Source: an uncultured Janibacter sp. (GTDB lineage: Bacteria; Actinomycetota; Actinomycetes; Actinomycetales; Dermatophilaceae). From it: DNA of 18,551 bases. Where the stretch lies: NCBI GenBank assembly GCA_946222495.1, contig CAMICF010000031.1, forward strand, positions 1-18,551. The letters are read 5' to 3'. Under the pieces are notes generated by a model. The model was not told where the DNA came from. It saw nothing but the letters and a program-made list of their open reading frames with translations, and ran no database searches. Shown piece by piece: positions 1 through 7,309 of this stretch (within the stretch, counting starts at the first letter, position 1; every line of letters starts with the position of its first letter). The position numbers were made by a program, and so were the translations under genes.

Positions 1-904
1 CGGCCTCGAGCTCCATCGCCATGTCGGCGAGCATGAACTGGATGCCCTGGAAGTCGGCGACGGCCTTGCCGAACTGCGAGCGCTCCTTGACGTAGGCCAG
101 CGCGTGGTCGAGCGCGCCCTGGGCGATGCCCACGGCCTGCGCGCCGATGGTGATGCGGGTGTGGTCCAGGGTGCGCAGGGCGATCTTCAGCCCCTCGCCC
201 TCGGCGCCGACGATGCGGTCGCCGGGGATGCGCACGTCGTCGAAGTGCAGCTCGCGGGTCGGGCTGCCCTTGATGCCGAGCTTGCGCTCCTTCTCGCCGA
301 AGGTGAAGCCCTCGTCGGACTTCTCCACGACGAAGGCGCTGATGTTGCGACCGCGCTCGCCGTCGGGGTCGGTGACCGCGAGCACCGTGTAGTACTCCGA
401 GACGCCGGCGTTGGTGATCCACGCCTTGCTGCCCCGCAGCACCCAGTCCTCGCCGTCCTTCGTGGCCCGGCAGCGCATGCCCGCGGTGTCCGACCCGGCC
501 TCGCGCTCGGAGAGCCCGTAGGAGAAGAAGCCCTCGCCGGAGGCCAGCTTGGGCATGTACCGCGCGTTGATCTCCGGCGAGCCGCCGAGGATGACCGGCA
601 GCGAGCCGAGCTTGTTGACCGCGGGGATGAGCGAGGAGCTCGCGCAGACGCGCGCGACCTCCTCGATGATGATGCACACCGCGAGCGCGTCGGCGCCGAC
701 GCCGTCGTGCTCCTCGGCGACGTGCGCCGCGTGGAAGTCGGCCGCGACGAGGGCGTCGTGCGCCTCCTGCGGGTAACGGCTCTCCTCGTCGACGGCAGCG
801 GCGAAGGGGGCGATCTTCGCCTCGGAGACGGCACGCACCGCCTCGCGGAGGGCCTCGTGGTCCTCGCTCGTGCGGAAGAGGTCGAAGTCGGCGTTGTTCA
901 GCAC
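1..904 (-). CDS. Acyl-CoA dehydrogenase, FadE25-like (C-terminus beyond left edge)
   Basis: This flavoprotein oxidises an acyl-CoA to the trans-2-enoyl-CoA and passes electrons to ETF. About 301 residues are visible and the C-terminal part, with the usual YEGTN catalytic segment, lies outside the window. Visible signatures are the start MLNNADFDLF, the central YGLSEREAGSD substrate/FAD segment, RKLGIKGSPT, LDHTRITIGAQAVGIAQGAL, and YVKERSQFGKAVADFQGIQF running into the edge. These closely resemble remembered mycobacterial FadE25. The start chosen is the GTG at 902-904, with GGGA about 10 nt upstream; no better in-frame start is seen. It overlaps the end of the SDR gene by 7 nt. Third codon positions are almost all G or C, more extreme than in the SDR, ligase and thiolase genes beside it, so it may be a housekeeping gene next to which the other genes were placed. 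Confidence 0.9.
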   Translation of the reverse strand, partial: MLNNADFDLFRTSEDHEALREAVRAVSEAKIAPFAAAVDEESRYPQEAHDALVAADFHAAHVAEEHDGVGADALAVCIIIEEVARVCASSSLIPAVNKLGSLPVILGGSPEINARYMPKLASGEGFFSYGLSEREAGSDTAGMRCRATKDGEDWVLRGSKAWITNAGVSEYYTVLAVTDPDGERGRNISAFVVEKSDEGFTFGEKERKLGIKGSPTRELHFDDVRIPGDRIVGAEGEGLKIALRTLDHTRITIGAQAVGIAQGALDHALAYVKERSQFGKAVADFQGIQFMLADMAMELEA

Positions 905-1710
905 GGCGTTGACATCCCTACGGTGATCCCGCCGTCGACCACGAGGTCGAGTCCGGTGACGTATCGGGACCTGTCACTGGCGAGGAAGAGGGCCGCATTG
1001 GCAACATCCCAGGCCTGACCCATGTGACCCATGGGGACCTGTCTGTCCCTGGTCTGCCACATCTCCTCGAGGCCTTCGCTGTTGTATGCCCTATGGAGGC
1101 CGCCGACAGCGGCAACCATCGGGGTCTTGATCAAGCCGGGCAGCACGGTGTTGACTCGCACCCCCTTCGCGGCGAACTCCAGTGCCGTGGTCCGGGAGAG
1201 GTGGTTGAGCGCGGCCTTGCTTGAGTAGTACGCCGCGTAGGGGACTCCGGAGAAGCGCAGGCCTGCGATCGAGGAGATGTTGATGATGCTGCCTTGGCCG
1301 GCGGTCACCATGTGCGGGATGACGTGGCGCATGGTGAGGAATGCGCCGGTGACGTTGATGCGGAATACCCGCTCCCACTCGGACGGGTCTAGTTCAGTTA
1401 CGCCCCCAACGGTCGCGATGCCCACGTTGTTATCGAGCACGTCGATCCGTCCGTGCTTGTCCAGGACGTTCGTGACGGCCCGCTCTACCTGGGCCTCATC
1501 CGTGCAGTCCATCGCCACCGCAGTGGCCGTCCCGCCCTCGTCTTGGATCATCTGTGCGGTCATCTCCGCCGACCCTGCGTCGACGTCGGCGCATACGACG
1601 GTGGCGCCCTCTCGGGCGAAGGTGATGGCGGTGGCCCGCCCGTTGCCGATCTCCTCGCCCACGGTGCCGGCTCCGACGACTAGGGCGATCTTGCTCTGAA
1701 GTTCTTGCAT
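898..1710 (-). CDS. SDR-family NAD(P)-dependent oxidoreductase
   Basis: A 270-residue short-chain dehydrogenase, presumably oxidising a hydroxyl group of a CoA-bound or free intermediate. The Rossmann N-terminus carries an enlarged glycine loop, GAGTVGEEIGNG (residues 13-24), instead of plain TGxxxGxG. NNVG (94-97) replaces NNAG. The catalytic set is Ser147 (in INISSIAG), Tyr161 and Lys165 (YYSSK), followed by a PGLIKTPM segment. Asp42/Asp44 after the second beta strand suggest NAD rather than NADP. The start is the ATG at 1708-1710, with AGGA about 8 nt upstream; a frame open 31 residues further up overlaps the ligase gene and is not SDR-like. The C-terminus runs six residues (GMSTPC) past the usual VDGGITV ending, into the acyl-CoA dehydrogenase start. 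It is the fourth gene of the transporter-thiolase-ligase operon. Substrate unknown. Confidence 0.9.
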   Translation of the reverse strand: MQELQSKIALVVGAGTVGEEIGNGRATAITFAREGATVVCADVDAGSAEMTAQMIQDEGGTATAVAMDCTDEAQVERAVTNVLDKHGRIDVLDNNVGIATVGGVTELDPSEWERVFRINVTGAFLTMRHVIPHMVTAGQGSIINISSIAGLRFSGVPYAAYYSSKAALNHLSRTTALEFAAKGVRVNTVLPGLIKTPMVAAVGGLHRAYNSEGLEEMWQTRDRQVPMGHMGQAWDVANAALFLASDRSRYVTGLDLVVDGGITVGMSTPC

Positions 1711-1732
1711 TCGGTGATCCTGTTCAGCTCGA

Positions 1733-3289
1733 TCAGATGGCGCGGCCGGCGGTTGCCCAAAACCGTGCTCGGATGTCCTTTTTGAGGACCTTGCCGTTGA
1801 CACTGCGGGGGAGCTGGTCGACGAAGACCACCTCTTTCGGGGTGCGGACGCCGCCGAGGCGTTCGCGGCAGAGTGTGATCAGTTCTTCCGCCGTCACCGA
1901 GCGCTCAGGCTTGGTCTCGACGACGGCCGTGACTCGTTCACCCCAGTCCTCGTCGGGGGCTCCGACCACGGCGCAGTCCTCGACCGCCGGGTGTGACCAG
2001 ATGACCTGCTCGACCTCGGTCGGGTACACGTTGAAGCCGCCGGTGATGATCATGTCCTTCGTCCGGTCGGTGACGTGCAGGTAGCCGGCGCTGTCGAGGT
2101 GCCCCAGGTCGCCGGTGTGCAGCCACCCGTCGCGGATCGTCTCGTCGGTGCGGTCGGGGTCCTTGTAGTACCCCTTCATCAGCAGGTCGCCACGCACGCA
2201 GACCTCGCCGGTCTCCCCGGCGGGTAGCTCGGCTCCCGTTGCCGGGTTCTTGATCGCGAGCCGGACGAGCGGGTACGCCCGGCCGCAGGACTGCAGGCGG
2301 TCGTCACCCGTGATATGGCCGTCGACGTCGAGGTGCTCTTCGGGCCGCATGAAGCTGATCGCGGCTGGAGCTTCCATCTGGCCGTACACCTCGAGGAAGA
2401 CTGGTCCGAGACGTTCGATGCCTGCGCGTAGCTTGCCCACCGACATCGGTGCCGCTCCGTACAGCAGGTAGCGCAGGGAGGAGGTGTCTGCCTGGCGGTG
2501 CTCCAGCACGTCCAGCATCCGGTAGATGACGGTGGGTGGCAGGAAGAGGTCGGTGACGCCGAACTTCTCGATGGCTGGCAGTACCTGGTCCACCGAGCCC
2601 CGCGGCACGATGACGACCTGACCTCCTCGGGCGGTGGTCTGCAGGGTGAGCATCCCGGCGGTGTGCGTCATGGGGGCGGCGGCGAGGTTGACGATCCGCG
2701 CCCCCGGCTCATACGCGAGGGCCATCAGCTGATGGGCGACCATCACCGAGAGGCTGCGATGGGTGTTCATGACCCCCTTTGGCAGTCCTGTGGTCCCACC
2801 GGTAGGCGCGATCGCGACCACGTCGTCCATGTCGTAGCTGATGTTGGGGGCGCTGTCGGGATGCCCCTCCACCCAGGTCGCGAGATCGGCATCTTCTACT
2901 CCGGGCGAGAGCGCGACGAGGCGCAAGGCCGGGTTGTCGGTCCGGATGCGCGCGGCGTGCTCAGCCAGCGAGACGTCGTAGAAGAGGAACTCGACATCGA
3001 AACGGCGCACGAGGGCGCTCGTGTCATCGATCGGGCTGGCAGGGTTGAGCGGCACCCAGGCGGCCCCTGCTCGCCAGATCCCGAGCACGCAGATCCACGC
3101 TAGGGGCTGGTTGGGGGAGAGGACGGCGATCTTGGTCTCGCGTTTGCTGCCTGATGCGAGCAGCGCGTTGGCGATCTGACACGACAGCTGGCCGGCCCGC
3201 TCGTAGCTCCATACCTCGTCGTCGGTGCGGTAGGCCGTGGCGGTGGGGTCGATGCCCCAGCCCCTGTCGAAGAAGTCGATGACAGCCAT
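1733..3289 (-). CDS. AMP-forming acyl-CoA ligase (ANL superfamily, FadD-like)
   Basis: A 518-residue cytoplasmic enzyme that activates a carboxylic acid to its CoA thioester through an acyl-adenylate. Motifs in order: P-loop PTGGTTGLPKG (162-172), YGAAPMS (A4 region, about 277-283), YGQMEAP (302-308) where most relatives have YGxTE, GWLHTGDLG (388-396), the hinge and A8 segment DRTKDMIITGGFNVYP (408-423), and the catalytic lysine Lys500 in PRSVNGK. It is complete and of normal family length. The ATG at 3287-3289 lies 2 nt after the thiolase stop, with GGAAGAG 8 nt upstream inside the thiolase gene, so translation is probably coupled. Its position between transporter/thiolase and SDR suggests it activates the imported acid. 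Short- or medium-chain, cyclic or branched acids are possible; the chain length cannot be read with confidence. Confidence 0.93.
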   Translation of the reverse strand: MAVIDFFDRGWGIDPTATAYRTDDEVWSYERAGQLSCQIANALLASGSKRETKIAVLSPNQPLAWICVLGIWRAGAAWVPLNPASPIDDTSALVRRFDVEFLFYDVSLAEHAARIRTDNPALRLVALSPGVEDADLATWVEGHPDSAPNISYDMDDVVAIAPTGGTTGLPKGVMNTHRSLSVMVAHQLMALAYEPGARIVNLAAAPMTHTAGMLTLQTTARGGQVVIVPRGSVDQVLPAIEKFGVTDLFLPPTVIYRMLDVLEHRQADTSSLRYLLYGAAPMSVGKLRAGIERLGPVFLEVYGQMEAPAAISFMRPEEHLDVDGHITGDDRLQSCGRAYPLVRLAIKNPATGAELPAGETGEVCVRGDLLMKGYYKDPDRTDETIRDGWLHTGDLGHLDSAGYLHVTDRTKDMIITGGFNVYPTEVEQVIWSHPAVEDCAVVGAPDEDWGERVTAVVETKPERSVTAEELITLCRERLGGVRTPKEVVFVDQLPRSVNGKVLKKDIRARFWATAGRAI

Positions 3290-3291
3290 GT

Positions 3292-4521
3292 TCAGCTCTT
3301 CCCGAGGATGATGACGGAGGCGACCGCTTCCTCACCGCGATGGAAGCCGCCGCCGTTTTCGGCGATGGCGATTTGGGCTCCTTCAACTTGTCGAGGCCCG
3401 GCCGTGCCGCGGAGCTGCTCGGTGAGTTCGAAGAGCTGACCGAGACCGGTTGCGCCGATCGGGTGGCCCTTCGACTCCAACCCGCCAGAGGTGTTGACCG
3501 GGATCCGGCCCCCTAGGGTGGTCTCTCCGCGGGCTGCGGCGGGCCCGCCCTCGCCGGGGTTGACGAGACCTAGCATCTCGGTCTGAGCGATCTCACCGAA
3601 GGCGGTCGCGTCGTGCACCTCGGCGACGTCGATGTCCTTCGGGCCGACGCCGGCGCGCTCGTAGGCCGTGCGAGCGGCGAGCTGGCTGACGTGTCCCTCG
3701 TACTGCGTGGTGTCGCGGTCCGTGCCGGTGCCGACCACGGATGCGAGAACTCGCACGGGTCGCTGAGCCCCCAGTCGCCGCAGGCCCTCGTCGCTCGCGA
3801 GCACGACCGCCGCGGCGCCGTCGGTGATGGGTGCGCACATCGGGACGGTGAGGGGGTGCGACAGCGCCCGTGCGGCAAGCACTTGCTCGATCGTCATTGC
3901 CTGGCGGTAGTGCGCCCGGGTGTTGTGCACGGCGTGGACATGGTTCTTCGCTGCCACGGCGGCGACCTGCGACGCGGTGGTGCCGTAGGTGCGCATGTGG
4001 TTGCGTGCCATGGCCGCGTAGATGTCCATGAAGATCGAGCGGTGCCCGACGTCGGAGTCGTCGACCTCGCCGCCGAGTTCCTTGAGCGTTCGTTCGAGCG
4101 CGGTCGGGTCGGTGACGTCGTAGGCCGAGTCGAAGAGGGCCATCGTCCGCGGCGAGTCACCGATGTGCATCTTCTCCGAGCCCACCGCGAGGGCGACGTC
4201 GGCCTCGCCGGCTCTGATCTGGGTAGCGGCGAGTGCGAAGGCCGAGGCCCCGGTGGCGCACGCGTTCTCGACGTTGTGCACCGGGATGCCCTGGACCCCC
4301 ATGTCACGCATGGCGATCTGACCAGAGATCATCGCCTGCCCCTGCAGCAGACCGTTGGTCGCCGAGGCGAAGAAGGCGATGTCTAGGTCTTGAGCGTTGC
4401 TGTCACCGGCGTCTACCAAGGCGTCGTGCACGGCGGATCGCGCGAGATCGTGGTTGGTCTGGTCCTGGTGGACGCCGAACGGGGTCATCCCGATGCCGGC
4501 GATCCAGACGCGGTTGGTCAT
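3292..4521 (-). CDS. SCP2-like thiolase (lipid-transfer/thiolase family)
   Basis: A 409-residue thiolase-fold protein. The nucleophilic Cys88 sits in VENACATG, His in HDATAFGE replaces the usual NEAF-type segment, and His353 sits in GHPIGATG. The C-terminal loop that carries the second catalytic Cys in ordinary degradative thiolases reads ENGGGF (Asn389), so this is a non-canonical SCP2/SCP-x-type thiolase domain without the sterol-carrier domain. Such proteins cleave 3-keto- or 2-methyl-3-ketoacyl-CoA, and some act as retro-aldolases with a partner. The start is the ATG at 4519-4521, with AAAGGA about 6 nt upstream. It follows the transporter gene by 34 nt and precedes the ligase by 2 nt. 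No OB-fold partner is encoded next to this copy, unlike the thiolase at 15423. Substrate unknown. Confidence 0.88.
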   Translation of the reverse strand: MTNRVWIAGIGMTPFGVHQDQTNHDLARSAVHDALVDAGDSNAQDLDIAFFASATNGLLQGQAMISGQIAMRDMGVQGIPVHNVENACATGASAFALAATQIRAGEADVALAVGSEKMHIGDSPRTMALFDSAYDVTDPTALERTLKELGGEVDDSDVGHRSIFMDIYAAMARNHMRTYGTTASQVAAVAAKNHVHAVHNTRAHYRQAMTIEQVLAARALSHPLTVPMCAPITDGAAAVVLASDEGLRRLGAQRPVRVLASVVGTGTDRDTTQYEGHVSQLAARTAYERAGVGPKDIDVAEVHDATAFGEIAQTEMLGLVNPGEGGPAAARGETTLGGRIPVNTSGGLESKGHPIGATGLGQLFELTEQLRGTAGPRQVEGAQIAIAENGGGFHRGEEAVASVIILGKS

Positions 4522-4555
4522 TGGGTCCTTTCGAGGGGGTCGTGCGCCGGAGTGG

Positions 4556-5860
4556 TCATCGAAGCGGCTTGTGCGCGGTCTCGGGCAGTCGCAGGACGAA
4601 CAGCGTGGTGATGACGGTCAGGCCGACGATGTACCAGGCGAAATGGGAGGGATGGCCCCGGTCGATGAGGGCGGTCGCCACGTATGGGCCGGTACCACCG
4701 AAAAGGGCAACTGATAGCGCGTAGGGGAAGCCGATGCCAGAGCCGCGGAGCTTGGCCGGGAACAGCTCGGCGAAGACGGCGGAGGTGATGCTCATGAAGC
4801 CGGCGATGAACACCATGCCGGTGAGTTGGACGAAGAGCAGGCTCGCAAAGGTGGCACGCAAACTTCCCAAGAGGGGCACGGTCGCGAAGACGAAAAAGAG
4901 GCAGTAGGCGATCATCTGCGGCTTTCGCCCGATCCGGTCTGAGAGCAGCCCGAAGAGTGGGGTGAGGAGGAGGAAGACGGTCAGCGAGATTGCGCCGGTG
5001 ACCAGGCCGGTCTCGACAGCCAGACCCACCGAGATGTTGGCGTAGGTGGCGAGGAAGCCGGTCCACACGTAGAAGATCAACCCTGGGGCAGCCATGAGGC
5101 CGAAGACCTGCAACGTCTGCTTCGGGTGGTGGCGGACGAAGTCGAGGAGACGTACTCGGTCGCTGCTCGTGGCCTTGTTGAGATGCTCTTCACTGAGTGT
5201 CTCGTCCGAGTGGGTACGGACCCAGAGGCCCACCACTGCGGCGACAGAGCCGAGCAGGAAAGGAACACGCCATCCCCACGTCGTCATGTCCTGCGAGGAC
5301 AAGGTGGTGGCGAGCAGGGCGCTGATGCCGATGGCCAGGAGGTTGGCCGAGGTGGCGCTGACGTAGAAGAAGCTCGCGAAGAGCCCACGACGTCCCTCCG
5401 GAGCCGACTCGATGAGAAATGCCGAGCCCGCGGCGTACTCACCGCCGGCGGAGAACCCTTGGAGCAGACGGGCAAAGAGCAAGAGAGCGGGGGCTGCGAT
5501 GCCGATCTGCTCGTAGGTCGGGGCGATCCCGATGAGGAAGCTACCCACACCCATGCCGACGACGGTCCCGCTGAGGACGCGGCGGCGTCCAAACCGATCG
5601 GCCAATACCCCGATGTAGAGACCCCCCAGTGGGCGTGCGAGGAAACCGACGGCGAAGATGGCGAGCGTCGACAGGAGAGGGACAAGACTGTCCCCGCTCT
5701 CGGAGGGGAAGAACTGGCCGGCGAAATAGACCGCCAGCATCGAGTAGACGTACCAGTCGAACCACTCGACGGCGTTGCCGAGAGAGACGGCCACGAGCTG
5801 ACGCACACGACTGCGTGGCACCTGCGTCGATGTAGCGGCCTGAGGCGCGGTAGCGGTCAC
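4556..5860 (-). CDS. MFS transporter, metabolite:H+ symporter (MHS) family
   Basis: A 434-residue inner-membrane proton symporter with about 12 hydrophobic segments. The opening LGNAVEWFDWYVYS (about 27-40), the loop 2-3 motif GVLADRFGRRRV (84-95), RLLQGFSAGGEYA (131-143), and the repeated loop 8-9 motif GLLSDRIGRKP (304-314) are the hallmarks of the MHS group (ProP, KgtP and ShiA relatives), which import carboxylates and betaines. The start is the GTG at 5858-5860, preceded by a near-ideal AAGGAG 5 nt away. An open frame 59 residues longer lacks membrane character and is rejected. It heads the operon continuing into thiolase, ligase and SDR, so its cargo is probably the free acid those enzymes degrade. 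The PucR-type regulator gene lies 139 nt upstream. Confidence 0.93.
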   Translation of the reverse strand: MTATAPQAATSTQVPRSRVRQLVAVSLGNAVEWFDWYVYSMLAVYFAGQFFPSESGDSLVPLLSTLAIFAVGFLARPLGGLYIGVLADRFGRRRVLSGTVVGMGVGSFLIGIAPTYEQIGIAAPALLLFARLLQGFSAGGEYAAGSAFLIESAPEGRRGLFASFFYVSATSANLLAIGISALLATTLSSQDMTTWGWRVPFLLGSVAAVVGLWVRTHSDETLSEEHLNKATSSDRVRLLDFVRHHPKQTLQVFGLMAAPGLIFYVWTGFLATYANISVGLAVETGLVTGAISLTVFLLLTPLFGLLSDRIGRKPQMIAYCLFFVFATVPLLGSLRATFASLLFVQLTGMVFIAGFMSITSAVFAELFPAKLRGSGIGFPYALSVALFGGTGPYVATALIDRGHPSHFAWYIVGLTVITTLFVLRLPETAHKPLR

Positions 5861-5866
5861 GAGGAC

Positions 5867-5932
5867 TCCTTGGGTGAGATGCTCAGGCCGGTCGACTGCA
5901 AGGTCCTGCGGCACTGGAGGACTTCCCAAGGA
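5867..5932 (-). promoter_or_regulatory. Leader inverted repeat overlapping the transporter ribosome site
   Basis: The 139-nt gap 5861-5999 holds no gene. TCCTTGGG (5867-5874) and CCCAAGGA (5925-5932) are perfect 8-nt complements about 50 nt apart. On the minus-strand transcript the downstream arm includes most of the AAGGAG ribosome site (5866-5871). GAGGACT occurs at 5861-5867 and again at 5917-5923. The pairing could mask translation start or simply be chance, and no convincing promoter hexamers were identified here. Confidence 0.3.
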
Positions 5933-5999
5933 TGGGATCGAGCTGACGTGACGAACTACGGCTGGATGGCCAAGGAAGGCAGGTAAGTGTTGTAGCCCG

Positions 6000-7139
6000 C
6001 TACGAAAGTGATCGGGTCGGGTAGAGCACCCAGGCAAGTTCGACGAGGGTGTCAGTGCTTGTGAGCGTGCATCCAGTCAGCTGCTCGAACCGCTGCAGGC
6101 GGTAGCGCAGGGTGTTGACGTGCACGTGCAGGGCGCGAGCGGTGGCAGGGATGCTGCGCTCATGCTCGAGGTAAGCGCGCAAAGTGTCGAGGACCTCGGC
6201 GCCAAAGGCGCCCTTGTCTTCCACCGGTTCGAGGTACTTCTCCTGCAGCAACGCTGTCAGGTCAGGTGACGCCGGCACCGCCATCCGCCATCCAAGATCG
6301 GCAGCGGAGTACACCCCTTCGTCGTGGTGGAGCTCCGCGGCGGCAAGAACCCGGCGGCTGCCCAGTGCGGACATGGCCAGCTTCGAGAGGGTTGCCGGCG
6401 GCCCCAGTGCGATGAGCAGGCCGGCGACGGCCCGCGGCGCGGCAGGCAGGATGCCGACGAGGCGCCCATCGCTTGGTAGCACTACGCCGCTGACAGCGCC
6501 GCTGAACTGCCCGACGAGCACCTGGCGGGCTTCCTCCAGCGCGTCTTCTGTGCTGCGCGAGGTGCAGCAGGTGACGAACTCGGCATCAGGCTCCAGGCGT
6601 AGACCAACGACCCCACGCCTGCTCTCCTCCGCGTCCAGGGAGCCGGCGAGCAGCGCCAGCAGCCACTCATCCTGACGACGCTGCTCAGCAAGTGCGAGGG
6701 CCATCCCATGCTGGCGATAGGCCGCAGCCGCTCGTGCGGAGAAGGCGTCGCTGAGCTGCCACAGCAGACGGGTCAGCGCAAGGACCTCGTCGTCGGTGAC
6801 GTCACGATGCCGAGCAAGCTCGACCATCTTGTCCTCGATCATCCCGATGGATACACGAAACCCAGCCATGATGTCCTCGATGGGCAGACCGCACCGCAGC
6901 CGCTCTAGCGTCGCCTTCTCCGCCTCCCAGATCTCCTCGGCCGGTGGGACCTGCCGAGCCGCCAGAGTTCGTACTGCCAGGCGGGTGTTGCGGCGCAGGC
7001 TTGCCAGTAGATCGGCGCGCGAGACGGCCCGATACCCAGGGATGTCGTTCCGGACGCGATCAATCGCCGCCTCAAGCCGGTCTTCTTCGGTGGCCAGCGC
7101 GATGAGCAACGAGGGCACGCCGTCATCCATGTCGGTCAT
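6000..7139 (-). CDS. PucR/CdaR-family transcriptional regulator
   Basis: A 379-residue one-component regulator. The N-terminal half is a helical sensory region, the centre resembles the degenerate GGDEF-like domain of CdaR proteins, and the C-terminus carries the PucR helix-turn-helix, seen as YLEHERSIPATARALHVHVN followed by TLRYRLQRFEQLTG. Family members usually activate neighbouring catabolic genes in response to a substrate. Three starts are possible: a TTG at 7167-7169 with no clear ribosome site, the ATG at 7137-7139 with GGATG about 6 nt upstream (chosen), and an ATG at 7128-7130. The stop is TAG. It is on the same strand as, and directly upstream of, the transporter operon, so local control of that operon is the likely job. 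Confidence 0.85.
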   Translation of the reverse strand: MTDMDDGVPSLLIALATEEDRLEAAIDRVRNDIPGYRAVSRADLLASLRRNTRLAVRTLAARQVPPAEEIWEAEKATLERLRCGLPIEDIMAGFRVSIGMIEDKMVELARHRDVTDDEVLALTRLLWQLSDAFSARAAAAYRQHGMALALAEQRRQDEWLLALLAGSLDAEESRRGVVGLRLEPDAEFVTCCTSRSTEDALEEARQVLVGQFSGAVSGVVLPSDGRLVGILPAAPRAVAGLLIALGPPATLSKLAMSALGSRRVLAAAELHHDEGVYSAADLGWRMAVPASPDLTALLQEKYLEPVEDKGAFGAEVLDTLRAYLEHERSIPATARALHVHVNTLRYRLQRFEQLTGCTLTSTDTLVELAWVLYPTRSLS

Positions 7140-7309
7140 AGGCACATCCAATGGCGCCGCTGGCTCCAAGACAAGGACGAGTCAAGGCGTCGGCCAGCTC
7201 ATGGCGGGGTGAGCTGCTCGTCGTGCCGCGAACCCGCCCCTTGACGACGGGTGCTCGTCGCATGCGCACAATCGGTTACACCTGAAGCGTTCGGGGGAGA
7301 TCAGAGTGG
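7140..7309. other. Intergenic region upstream of the PucR-type gene
   Basis: These 170 nt between the CoA-transferase stop and the regulator start hold no coding frame that resembles a protein. They contain a dyad, CAGCTCA (7195-7201) and TGAGCTG (7210-7216) with an 8-nt centre, and two direct copies of TGCTCGTCG (7215-7223 and 7252-7260). The promoter and control site of the regulator gene probably lie here. A TTGACT hexamer on the minus strand (about 7180-7185) has no good -10 partner, so no promoter is called. Confidence 0.35.
7195..7216. promoter_or_regulatory. Dyad upstream of the PucR-type gene, possible operator
   Basis: A perfect 7-nt inverted repeat, CAGCTCA-N8-TGAGCTG, lies about 55 nt upstream of the regulator ATG. 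Size and position suit an autoregulatory operator or a weak hairpin; no U-run follows on either strand, which argues against a terminator. Confidence 0.3.

Noticed and set aside
104..1018. A 304-codon plus-strand open frame at the left end
   Set aside because: It is antisense to the FadE25-like dehydrogenase and the end of the SDR, both of which have well-supported protein motifs.
5861..6037. A 59-residue N-terminal extension of the transporter
   Set aside because: The segment has no membrane or conserved character, while the GTG at 5858-5860 has an excellent AAGGAG site and fits the MHS family N-terminus.
7140..7309. A frameshifted continuation of the CoA-transferase C-terminus
   Set aside because: I looked for the missing family C-terminal region in the downstream sequence and saw no matching residues in any minus-strand frame.
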